From contig NZ_JAWUEL010000025.1 in NCBI RefSeq assembly GCF_034119425.1, positions 1 through 30,776 on the forward strand: a DNA stretch of 30,776 nucleotides. Reading direction: 5' to 3'. Under the pieces are notes generated by a model, which was not told where the DNA came from, made no database searches, and was given only the letters and a program-made list of their open reading frames with translations. Of this stretch, positions 1-7,100 are shown in pieces; position 1 is the stretch's first letter; every line of letters starts with the position of its first letter. The stretch is from Actinotignum schaalii_C (GTDB lineage: Bacteria > Actinomycetota > Actinomycetes > Actinomycetales > Actinomycetaceae). A program made the translations under genes and the position numbers.

Positions 1-159
1 GTCTAAACATCCGTAAAGGCCAGATCGGGAGCTAACGACACGCCGTCATTAGACCCACTTTTTGTCTATTAACCCGGGAAGACGGTCTAAACATCCGTAA
101 AGGCCAGATCGGGAGCTAACGACACGCCGTCATTAGACCCACTTTTTGTCTATTAACCC
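1..159. repeat. 75-bp tandem direct repeat, two copies
   Basis: Positions 1-75 and 85-159 appear identical, separated by a 9-bp spacer at 76-84, giving a period of 84 bp. The array may continue to the left of the window. Each copy starts with GTCTAA and carries the inverse TTAGAC 48 bp further on (49-54 in copy one), followed by a T-rich stretch and a second GTCTA. No reading frame of note runs through it. The function is unknown; it could be a minisatellite, a mobile-element end or a duplicated regulatory segment. Confidence 0.9.
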
Positions 160-238
160 TTCAACCCGGTCAATTTGCCGGCGTTCCTGAAGCATTCGCG
201 TTAGGTTTTGTGGCCGGGCTTGGGTGCCTCGGGTGCGG

Positions 239-284
239 AAAAAGAAATTGCTCCCCACCGGGATTTGCGTCACCGAGGAGGAGC
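239..284 (-). terminator. Probable terminator of tRNA-Arg
   Basis: Read on the minus strand just downstream of tRNA-Arg, a stem GCTCC/GGAGC (280-284 with 250-254, with a few more possible inner pairs) is followed directly by AATTTCTTTTT. The stem is short and the loop long, so the call rests on position and the T tract. Confidence 0.5.
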
Positions 285-288
285 TTCG

Positions 289-361
289 CGCGCTCGAAGG
301 GATTCGAACCCCCGACCTTCTGATCCGTAGTCAGATGCTCTATCCACTGAGCTACGAGCGC
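289..361 (-). tRNA. tRNA-Arg (anticodon ACG)
   Basis: The minus strand folds into a complete cloverleaf. The acceptor stem GCGCTCG (355-361) pairs with CGAGCGC (290-296). The D-arm is AGCTCAGTGGATAGAGC, and the anticodon stem TCTGA/TCAGA encloses the loop CTACGGA, giving anticodon ACG. The T-arm contains GGTTCGAATCC. The discriminator base is G, and CCA is not encoded. Wobble A would be deaminated to inosine to read CGN codons. Confidence 0.96.
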
Positions 362-387
362 ACAGTCACGAGGTGGCTACCAGCAAG

Positions 388-410
388 CTCCTCAATAAAA
401 AATTGAGGAG
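388..410. repeat. Perfect 9-bp inverted repeat upstream of tRNA-Arg
   Basis: CTCCTCAAT (388-396) and ATTGAGGAG (402-410) flank five A residues. It lies 27 bp upstream of the tRNA-Arg 5' end on the minus strand. No T tract follows the stem, so it is not a classical terminator. It could be a processing signal or a protein site. Confidence 0.5.
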
Positions 411-482
411 GCGAGCGATTAACCCGCCTCGTTTTGCGACAGATAAGAGTTTACATCGTTGCTCGGCGAGAACAAAATTTAG

Positions 483-623
483 AGGCCAGGTGCGTTATGT
501 TTCACATCTGGCCTGGCTGGGTTTGCGGCCAGTGCCGTGGCGAGAGCTGAAGTTGAGTCCCGCACCGGCGCTTCGTTTGGTAGCGTCGCTGAACTGATGG
601 CGGATCTCAATGAGGCTGACTAG
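483..623 (+). pseudogene. C-terminal remnant of a RelB/DinJ-like antitoxin
   Basis: An open frame from the stop at 480 to TAG at 621-623 ends in ...AELMADLNEAD, an acidic tail of the kind seen in RelB/DinJ antitoxins (family knowledge, not a database hit). It overlaps the start of the toxin-like frame at 610 by 14 bp, the usual antitoxin-toxin arrangement. No convincing start codon or N-terminal ribbon-helix-helix segment is visible upstream; GTG at 537 would leave only about 28 residues. The front part is therefore missing, which fits a decayed module. Confidence 0.35.
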
Positions 624-780
624 CGTCTTCCGTACACATCAGTTCAAGCGCGATGCCAAGGCGCTGTTCAAGAAGCATTACGACGCCGCAAAGCTGGCGA
701 AGGCTATCGAAGCGCTGATGAGGCAAGATCGCGATGAGCTGCGCACACGGTATCGCGACTATGCGCTGCGGGGAGGTTAG
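610..780 (+). pseudogene. Truncated YafQ/RelE-family toxin remnant
   Basis: The frame from ATG at 610 gives 56 residues (starting MRLTSVFRTHQFKRD, ending YRDYALRGG). This resembles the N-terminal two thirds of YafQ-type mRNA interferases: 'F..QFK.D.K', a basic helix, then 'RYRDYAL.G'. Family members are about 90 residues and continue with a W-K-G-x-R-E-C-H-I-type strand holding catalytic residues. Here a TAG at 778-780 interrupts exactly there; the same frame continues as KGWSVRISH and then diverges. The catalytic C terminus is therefore lost or cut by a nonsense change. If translated, the fragment should be inactive as an endoribonuclease. Its partner antitoxin fragment overlaps it upstream. 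Confidence 0.6.
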
Positions 781-848
781 AAAGGCTGGAGTGTACGCAT
801 CTCCCATTGCTGTTCGGCAGCTGTCCAAGTAGATTGACTAGTGATAGA

Positions 849-903
849 CCCCCGGTCAGGCCTCTAGCTTTTAGCAATGCACAAATGACCGGGGCCTTTC
901 TCT
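849..903 (+). terminator. Hairpin terminator downstream of the toxin remnant
   Basis: CCCCGGTCA (850-858) and TGACCGGGG (886-894) form a perfect 9-bp stem with a 27-nt loop, followed by CCTTTCTCT. The position fits the 3' end of the former toxin-antitoxin transcript. The T tract is weak. Confidence 0.5.
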
Positions 904-995
904 ACAGGCAGGTTAAAGGCGCCTCGGAGAGTGGGGGAAACAAGACTTGGTGCGAATTTGATGTGTTCTTGCCGGAGAAGCCGGGGTTTGGCCCG

Positions 996-1169
996 CTAAT
1001 TCGTACATTTTCGGGCATGTGTAACTGCCTCATCACGTGCGCGTTGTGCGATTTTGATCCGAATTTGTGCGGCAGCTATTTTTACTCGCTCTGGATCCGT
1101 GATAAGCCGTTCGGAATCAATGTCCGCATCGCTTTCAATTTCGGCAAGTAGTTCCTCGTCTGTTCTCAT
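996..1169 (-). CDS. Small acidic hypothetical protein, 57 aa
   Basis: From the ATG at 1169 the minus strand encodes 57 residues starting MRTDEELLAEIESDADIDSE and ending HARKCTN. The first half is strongly acidic and the second half is an amphipathic, basic helix. GGAAAGG about 10 nt upstream of the ATG can serve as ribosome binding site. The frame opens further upstream, but those residues look non-coding, so I chose this start. The charge pattern is like that of small antitoxins or DNA-mimic proteins, but no family is recognised. It lies beside a decayed toxin-antitoxin pair. Confidence 0.4.
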   Translation of the reverse strand: MRTDEELLAEIESDADIDSERLITDPERVKIAAAQIRIKIAQRARDEAVTHARKCTN

Positions 1170-1611
1170 TGCTAGAAGCCTTTCCGTTCGAGAAACTTGC
1201 GCTCGACACCGAGCCGTCATCGCGTGAAAATGTCCCCGCAGCATCGCCCAGGGGCATACATTGAAGAACATCTTGACCCATGTTGAGCCGCTCGCTACCA
1301 GTATTGGGTAGCCGGGGGTGGGTAAAAAGTAGGAGCCAGCTATCCCCTCGGTGGGGGAAGAGGATCCCTGACCCTCTTTTCGCCGGCATCTCAATACTAT
1401 CAGCGTGTAAATCTATCTCGCAGTCCCGAACGGAGGCGCTGTTCCTCAAATCGCCCCTTTTATTTTCGTCGCGTACCCCGGTTTGGGGGTACAAATCTCC
1501 ACACCTCGGGTTGTACCCCCAAAAGTACCCCCGAAGTACCCCTAAAGGCCGGTCAAGAGTGGCTACGGGGAGCGTTCCAAGCCCCACCATTCCCCGACTT
1601 TCCAGCGCCAG
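1170..1611. other. Gene-free stretch with GTACCCC motif cluster
   Basis: No believable gene is seen here; the long open frames on both strands run through tRNA-Ser. Between 1473 and 1542 the motif GTACCCC(C) occurs four times in direct orientation (1473, 1513, 1525, 1536) and once inverted (GGGGGTAC, 1485-1492). The 1485 and 1513 copies form an 8-bp inverted repeat. Such iterated short sites beside a tRNA 3' end resemble arm-type or accessory sites of integrative elements, but no integrase is visible. An AAGAGG/CCTCTT hairpin lies near 1360-1381. Confidence 0.45.
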
Positions 1612-1657
1612 CTCAACAAAAACTAAGCCCTCAGGCCGATTTCTCAACCTGAGGGCT
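1612..1657 (-). terminator. Rho-independent terminator of tRNA-Ser
   Basis: A perfect 10-bp stem AGCCCTCAGG/CCTGAGGGCT (1626-1635 with 1648-1657) has a 12-nt loop. On the minus strand it is followed by TAGTTTTTGTT. It starts 11 bp after the tRNA-Ser 3' end. Confidence 0.85.
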
Positions 1658-1667
1658 AGATCGCATG

Positions 1668-1755
1668 CGGAGAGTAAGGGATTCGAACCCTTGGTGCGGG
1701 GTCGCCGCACAACGGTTTTCAAGACCGTCTCATTCGGCCGCTCTGACAACTCTCC
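1668..1755 (-). tRNA. tRNA-Ser (anticodon TGA)
   Basis: A class II tRNA on the minus strand with a long variable arm. The acceptor GGAGAGT (1749-1755) pairs with ACTCTCC (1669-1675). The anticodon stem ACGGT/ACCGT encloses CTTGAAA (anticodon TGA). The variable arm TGCGGCGACCCCGCA forms a stem, and the T-arm carries GGTTCGAATCC. The discriminator base is G and CCA is not encoded. A strong terminator follows. Confidence 0.97.
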
Positions 1756-1812
1756 AAGCAGCGCCGCCCACGCGGGCTGCAAAAGGCTAGTTTAGCGTAG
1801 TTTCGCGCGCCG

Positions 1813-2373
1813 CTACACCAGTGGCGCAGCTGCTTCGAGCACAGCCCCAAACTCACCCACCGGCGTGAACTCCGGCAGCAGGATGCGCTCCATCAGATGC
1901 GCATCCATATCCGCCGAGTGGTTACCGGAATGGGTCATGCCGGTGTCCTCAAATCCCTGGCGAGCGTAGAAGTCACGCAGCGGACCCACGCAATCCAGGC
2001 GCACTCGGTCGTAGCCGTAGGTGACTGCCAGCTGGGCCATCGCGGCCAGGATCGCCCGCCCGGCGCCCTTCGCCTCAACGGCCGGATTGGCCATGAGGGT
2101 GTGCAGGTAGAGGGCGGGCATGTCATCGAACCAGATGAGCGGGTCGGAATGCAGGGCGCGCACAGCGGCGGTGATAGTGCCATCGGCCGCGCGCAAAGCC
2201 CAGAATTCGCCGGCGTTTATCTGCTCGGCGATCTTCCATACGGGCAGCGAGCCGAGCGGCCACTGGGTGTTGCCGGCGGCGGCCATAGTTTCTTCGATGG
2301 CGCGGCGGATAGTGGCGAGGGTGGGGATATCCTCACGCGTGCACCGGGTCAGGTGAGTCAATTGAGTGGTCAT
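1813..2373 (-). CDS. GNAT-family N-acetyltransferase
   Basis: A 186-residue single-domain GNAT protein that would transfer an acetyl group from acetyl-CoA to an unidentified small amine or protein substrate. The acetyl-CoA-binding motif A is seen as TLMANPAVEAKGAGRAILAA around residues 90-110 (the G-x-G loop). It is followed by a DRVRLDC strand and the FYARQGFEDTG segment typical of motif B. The start was set at ATG 2373, preceded by GGAGG; a TTG seven codons upstream lies inside that ribosome binding site and was rejected. It is transcribed toward tRNA-Ser and is separate from the sialic acid genes. The substrate cannot be told from sequence. Confidence 0.85.
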   Translation of the reverse strand: MTTQLTHLTRCTREDIPTLATIRRAIEETMAAAGNTQWPLGSLPVWKIAEQINAGEFWALRAADGTITAAVRALHSDPLIWFDDMPALYLHTLMANPAVEAKGAGRAILAAMAQLAVTYGYDRVRLDCVGPLRDFYARQGFEDTGMTHSGNHSADMDAHLMERILLPEFTPVGEFGAVLEAAAPLV

Positions 2374-2578
2374 GAGAGTCGTCGTCCTCCGCAACTCGGT
2401 CCCACAGGGGAAATTCGGTCAGGAATTAGTCAGCGCTTGGCATGCATGAAGCAAATATGCGCTGCTGTTAGGTTGGGTTGGGGGTGGCGTCGTCGTACCG
2501 GACGAAACACCGGGGGTGTCACACGGTCATGGGCCGCTGAACGCTAGCGTAAAACAAGAAAAGTCTTCAGTGCAAGCT

Positions 2579-2660
2579 CTAGTAACGGTCAAGAATCGGT
2601 ATCGTTGCTGTACGCGAACAGCTGGAAACGCGGGTGGTACCGCCCGGCCTCGCTTGCTGC
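2579..2660 (+). promoter_or_regulatory. Ultrashort T-box riboswitch, isoleucine specifier
   Basis: The conserved T-box core AACGCGGGTGGTACCGCC is present at 2627-2644, with the tRNA-acceptor-binding TGGT at 2635-2638; its last T predicts discriminator A, as in tRNA-Ile. Just upstream is a perfect hairpin GCTGT/ACAGC (2607-2622). Before that is a short stem AACGGT/ATCGTT (2584-2589 with 2601-2606, one G-T pair). Its 11-nt loop holds ATC at 2595-2597, an isoleucine codon. This is the architecture described for actinobacterial ileS leaders with ultrashort Stem I, which act on translation. The next plus-strand gene is a sialidase rather than ileS, 190 bp downstream, so the regulated target is uncertain. 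I could not assign the promoter or the sequestering helix. Confidence 0.75.
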
Positions 2661-2823
2661 ACACAGGATTTTACACAGCGCGGGGGTTCTGTCAAAACGT
2701 GGTGTGCACCACCGGCGCTTGTCTGCCGTGAATGAAGGGCGACGACGCCGCGCCTACCGCTCACCAGCCCTGTTATCCCGCGGAAACGTGCGCGGCGGTA
2801 GCCCAACCCCGGCCCGCGGCATT

Positions 2824-2834
2824 AAGTCTGACAA
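2824..2834 (+). promoter_or_regulatory. Imperfect NanR-type operator
   Basis: AAGTCTGACAA matches 9 of 11 bases of TTGTCTGACAA, the reverse complement of the operator found upstream of the transporter and the secreted sialidase. It ends 17 bp before the start of the cytoplasmic sialidase. TAGGAT at 2840-2845 could be a -10 box of a leaderless transcript starting at the ATG, or AGGA could serve as a ribosome binding site. Confidence 0.5.
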
Positions 2835-2851
2835 CCGCATAGGATGGTGCC

Positions 2852-3991
2852 ATGACTTCTCTACATAAGGACCCGCACAATGATCGTGCGCAGGCCCCCG
2901 CGCCCAGCGCTGGCGCCGCGGCTGGCCGTTCGGCCCGCGCTCTCGTCACCCGTACTGCCGACCGCGATTTCCGCATCCCGGCCGTGCTGCATCGCGATAA
3001 CCAGCTGACCGTCTTCTTCGATGAACGCCCGCATCCGAGCGGGGATTTTGACTGGGAAAACCTGGGTGGGGCAATGGCTGCCGACCTGCCTAATCCCAAC
3101 CGTATTTGCTATATCACCGCCAAGCTCCCCGCGCCGGGCACGCCGCTGCGCGCGCAGGACCTTGAGTTTTCCGCTCCGCTCCCGGTTCCGGGAACTCCTG
3201 CGGTGTGCGGGGATCCGTGTGTGGCCGGTGCTCCGGTAGCCAGTGCTACGGGCGCGGATGCCGCAGCGCCAACCGCCGCCGGGAACGATGCCGGCATCAC
3301 TCTGGCCTACGCCGCCTCGGAAGAAATCGGCTATTTCGGCTCCCGTTTTGATGGCCCGCGGCTGGAAGCTTGGATTGCCTGGGGGACCAGCCTAGATTCT
3401 CTGAGCCATACTCGGGTGGACGACGAGCTCTATAGTGAGCTGCGTTGCGATGGTCTTTTCGCCACCTCCGGCTCCACCCCGTTGCTGGGCGATACCGCGC
3501 TTCTCCCATACGTGACGAACCGCGGCGGGGAGGCTGTTATCTACGTGGTGCATGTGCGCGCAGGCAAGATTGTGGCGATTTCCGAGCCGATCCGCCCGGT
3601 GGGTACCCCAGGCCTGGACGAAACCACCCTCGAGGTATGCGGGGGAGAGGTCATCGCGAATATCCGCCTCCAGGGTTGCGGTGGGCGCGTGGTGGCACGC
3701 TCGAGCGATGGCCTGAGCTGGTCTGAACCGCAGCCCCTGAACTTCCCCGATCCGGGTTGCAATGCCAAGCTCATCACCTGCGGAGATGGCACCGTCCTCA
3801 TCCATCCGCATTTGGATACCGCGCGGGAGAACGGCGCTATTATTGACGACGCCGGACGCCTGCTCCGCTCCCTGGGCCCGGGCGAATTCGGTTACTCCGA
3901 CGCGGTGTGGCTCGCTGATAACCTCGCCGTCGTATTTGAACGTGAGAACTCGCTCTACCTGGACCTGATCCCGGGCGAGGAACTGCGCTAA
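2852..3991 (+). CDS. Cytoplasmic GH33-type exo-alpha-sialidase
   Basis: A 379-residue protein with no signal peptide or membrane segment; the first 30 residues are polar and Ala-rich. It would hydrolyse terminal sialic acid inside the cell. By alignment with the secreted sialidase of this window I see the full catalytic set: DFRIP with Arg41, the acid/base Asp78 in AADLPNPN, Glu261 in TLEVCGGE, Arg279 and Arg325 as the remaining triad arginines, and Tyr348 in GYSD as nucleophile. One clear Asp-box lies at 284-291 (SSDGLSWS); the others are degenerate. Residues about 115-145 are a Pro/Ala-rich insertion. AGGA at 2841-2844 sets the ATG. It lies behind an isoleucine T-box and an imperfect copy of the operator, convergent with the secreted sialidase. 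Substrates may be imported sialylated oligosaccharides (inference). Confidence 0.82.
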   Translation: MTSLHKDPHNDRAQAPAPSAGAAAGRSARALVTRTADRDFRIPAVLHRDNQLTVFFDERPHPSGDFDWENLGGAMAADLPNPNRICYITAKLPAPGTPLRAQDLEFSAPLPVPGTPAVCGDPCVAGAPVASATGADAAAPTAAGNDAGITLAYAASEEIGYFGSRFDGPRLEAWIAWGTSLDSLSHTRVDDELYSELRCDGLFATSGSTPLLGDTALLPYVTNRGGEAVIYVVHVRAGKIVAISEPIRPVGTPGLDETTLEVCGGEVIANIRLQGCGGRVVARSSDGLSWSEPQPLNFPDPGCNAKLITCGDGTVLIHPHLDTARENGAIIDDAGRLLRSLGPGEFGYSDAVWLADNLAVVFERENSLYLDLIPGEELR

Positions 3992-4028
3992 CTAAACCAG
4001 AAACGTAGCCGCGTGGCACGCCACGCAA

Positions 4029-4068
4029 CGGGGCCGGGTGAGCTGGAAATCCAGCCCACCCGGCCCCG
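4029..4068. terminator. Bidirectional terminator between convergent sialidases
   Basis: CGGGGCCGGGTG (4029-4040) pairs with CACCCGGCCCCG (4057-4068), with an inner GCTGG/CCAGC stem. It is very GC-rich and followed by GTTTGTAT on the plus strand. A second short dyad GCGTGGC/GCCACGC lies just before it, and an 11-bp direct repeat GCGAGGTGCTT occurs at 4092 and 4109. The element can serve both genes. Confidence 0.75.
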
Positions 4069-4141
4069 GTTTGTATCTCGCTTATCGCGCCGCGAGGTGC
4101 TTCTCAGCGCGAGGTGCTTTTTTCAGCGAGATGGGGAGCGC

Positions 4142-7100
4142 TTAGCGCCGCACGCCAGGCGTGTCGATGCCGTCGCCATCCCAGTCACCGATGAGGAGCT
4201 GATCGCTTGTCCTGCCGTAAGCGAGGCTTCCGGTGGTGTTCCCGTTTGCGTCAGCGGTATGGATGACATTGCCGCGGCGCACCCCAACGGTGTCCACGCC
4301 GTCGCCATCCCAGTCACCCACGATGACCTCATCGCCCACGCGGCCGAAGCTGAAGGTTGCGTCAGCATTACCTCCGGCCAAGGAGTTCTTGATGAAGAAA
4401 CGATTACCGCGCACGGCCGCGAAGGTATCTTTGCCGTCGCCGTTCCAGTCGCCCACGATGAGCTTGTCGCCGGTCTTTCCGTAGGAGAATACGGTATCGG
4501 CGTTGCCGCTGGTCAGGGAGTTCTTCACGAACACCTTATTGCCGCGAATAACCGCGAAGGTATCTTTGCCATCGCCATCCCAGTCACCCACGACGACCTT
4601 GTCGCCAGCCTTGCCGTACGAGAATACGGTGTCAGCGTTGCCGCCGCCCAGGGTGTTCTTCACGAAGAACTGGTTGCCGCGGCGAACGGCGAGGGTTTCC
4701 TTGCCGTCGCCATCCCAGTCACCCACGAGGACTTCGTCGCCGCTGCGCCCATAGGAGAAGACGAGATCAGCAACTGTGGACGTCCACGAGTTCGAGAGGT
4801 AGTTGGCGTTACCGTGCGATTCGGGAACCGCGGGTTTGCTCGGGTCCGGTGTCGGTTCCGGGCTGGGAGTCGGGCTCGGATCCGGAGTGCCCGGAGTCGG
4901 GTCGGTGCCCGGAGTCGGCTCGGGCGAAGGTGCAGGCGAGGGATCCGGGCTCGGGTTGGGCTTGGGTGCCGGGTCCGGGCTGGGATCCGGAGTCGGATCC
5001 GGTGTCGGCTCAACGCAACCGTCTTTCACTTCAGTCATGCGGTAAACCTTGATTTCCGCGGCGGAGGCCAGTGTATTACGGACGTTTCCATAGGTTCCCG
5101 TAATGTGCAGTCGCAGGAACTTAGTGTCCTTGGCGTCAAAGAGGAAAGTGGCTGGATCAGTCGAATCCTTGAAATTCCCTTCGGCAACCTTAACCGCGCT
5201 CGCGGCATCCTTACCGGCCCACAGTTCCGCACTGCGAATGCGTCCGTTATTGCCACCTGCCATACGCGGGTACACGTCCACGCGCCCGATGTTCTCAGCC
5301 TTGGGCAGATTGAGATCGACATCCAGCGGCAATTTGATGCGCTTGCTCCAGGGCGTGTGCCAAATGGTGTCAAGATTGCCGTCAAGTAGGTTAGCTGCCC
5401 CGTTGTTTTCTTGACGTGTTTCCTCAGGAAGTGCGTTAGCGAGACTAATGCCGTCCACTAATTCGGGCTTTGATTCGCAGACCCTGTCTGCCAGAGTGGC
5501 TTCGGCAAATCCGTTGACTGCTACCTTATCTCCAGAGGTAAGGCGGAAGGGGATCTTGTAGGGCTGCTTATTGGAGAGTGCCATTTTATCGATGGTAACT
5601 GGCACCTGCACAATGCGAGTTTCTCCAGCCTTGAGGTTCTCAACCGTTACAGCTTCGGCACTCCAACCGGAGGGGAGTTCCGTCGGAGTTGCTACGAGGT
5701 TGCCGAGTGCTTCGCCGCCGGTATTCGTGATAGAGAGCGGAATCGTCGACTTGCCGCGATATACCTTGGCGTTATCCGCCGGTACCGCCGAAACGGGCAG
5801 GGAGTTCAACCAATCCAGGTGGAAATGAGCGTAAAGCATGTCATTGTTATCGCCCTCGTAGAAGATACCGTAGCGACCGTCCTGCAACGCCCACATCGTG
5901 GAGTAGGACATGGCACCGCGCTTGAATTGCTTACCAACTGACCACGTGCGCCCGTCGTCGTACGAAATACGCACGAGACCGTTTGAACGCGAGGTCGCGG
6001 ATGACGAGGAGTAGAGCAAAATCTTCGCCTGCGCACTGCCTTGCGGAGCGTTCGGGAACGCGCGGATAATCGAAGCGTTATTGCGCGGGTCGGGCAGCTG
6101 CCATTCAACCTGCATCGGGGTGTAGGTCTGGCCGCCGTCCTTCGAGAAGGCGATCTTGCGGGCCATAATGCCGTCCGAGGACCGCGAGTTGAGCATGACG
6201 GTGCCGTCGGAAAGCTCCACGACCTTGTTCTCGTCCATGTTCCCGTAGACCGGCTGGCCGGGGGTCCAGGTGGCGCCATTGTCATCCGAGTAGACGGAGA
6301 CGGCGGCGTAGCCCTTGCCATTCGGCATAGTCATGGTGAACTGCTGGATGAGGCGGCCCTTGTGCGGGCCGTACTTGAGCTGGATACCAGCGCCGGAGGC
6401 CGCGAAGCGGGAGCGAATATTCTCATCGAAGGTGATGTCCTTGGTGATAATGCGCGGGTCGGACCAGGTCTCTCCGTGGTTATCGGAGTAGATAAACTGA
6501 GCGTGCAGCACGTTACGGTCGTTGGAATCGGTGCCGGGCTGAGAATCCTGGAAACGTTTGTCGTAGGAGAACACCGAGAACAGGAAAATACGCCCGGTTT
6601 CCTCATTCACCACGAAGGAAGGATCGGAGTAACCGTACTTATCGGAGTCGTGGATACTTCCCTTGCCCTGCAGAATTTCTTTTGGTGCTTCCCAGGATCT
6701 TCCCTTGTCCTTAGAAATGCGCAAGGTGATGTGATTCGGGTTGGGTGAATCTGCGCAAGAACCGGGGCGACCGTCATAAGCCGCGAGGATCCAGCCGTTC
6801 TTTGCTTGGGTGAGTGCGGGGATACGGTAGCAGTGATTCGGCTTATCGCCTTTCTTTGCCAAGCGTACAGTCTTCATGTCCTTGCGATCAGTGGGGATGG
6901 TGGAAGGGTCCGGCTGATCCTTAATGTGCTCATTAAGCACTACTAATTCGGGGAGTTCCGCACGAATGTTATCTTGGAGAACTTCTGTTCCGTTGCGGTC
7001 CTTAGTGGCGCGGAACACCACATAGGGGGTAAAGGCGCCCTCTTCGGCATCATCTTCGGTGACGGTATATGTGATTGATGAGCAGCCTTGTGTTTCGCCA

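Noticed and set aside
1..159. CRISPR array
   Set aside because: The repeats are 75 bp with a 9-bp spacer and only two copies; CRISPR repeats are 24-47 bp with spacers of similar length, and no cas gene is present.
461..520. Terminator formed by AGGCCAG/CTGGCCT near 482-514
   Set aside because: The stem has a bulge and no T tract follows on the plus strand; no upstream plus-strand gene would need it.
1135..1795. Long open frames on both strands across tRNA-Ser
   Set aside because: They run through the tRNA and its terminator, have no ribosome binding site or domain, and give the translation products usually seen as false calls at tRNA-Ser genes.
2605..2868. 87-residue plus-strand frame over the T-box
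   Set aside because: It starts in the T-box hairpin region and overlaps the sialidase start out of frame; RNA structure explains the conservation better.
4013..5389. Plus-strand frame of 458 residues within the sialidase repeat region
   Set aside because: Its apparent internal repeats are the antisense of the GDWDGDG repeats, and it begins inside the terminator.
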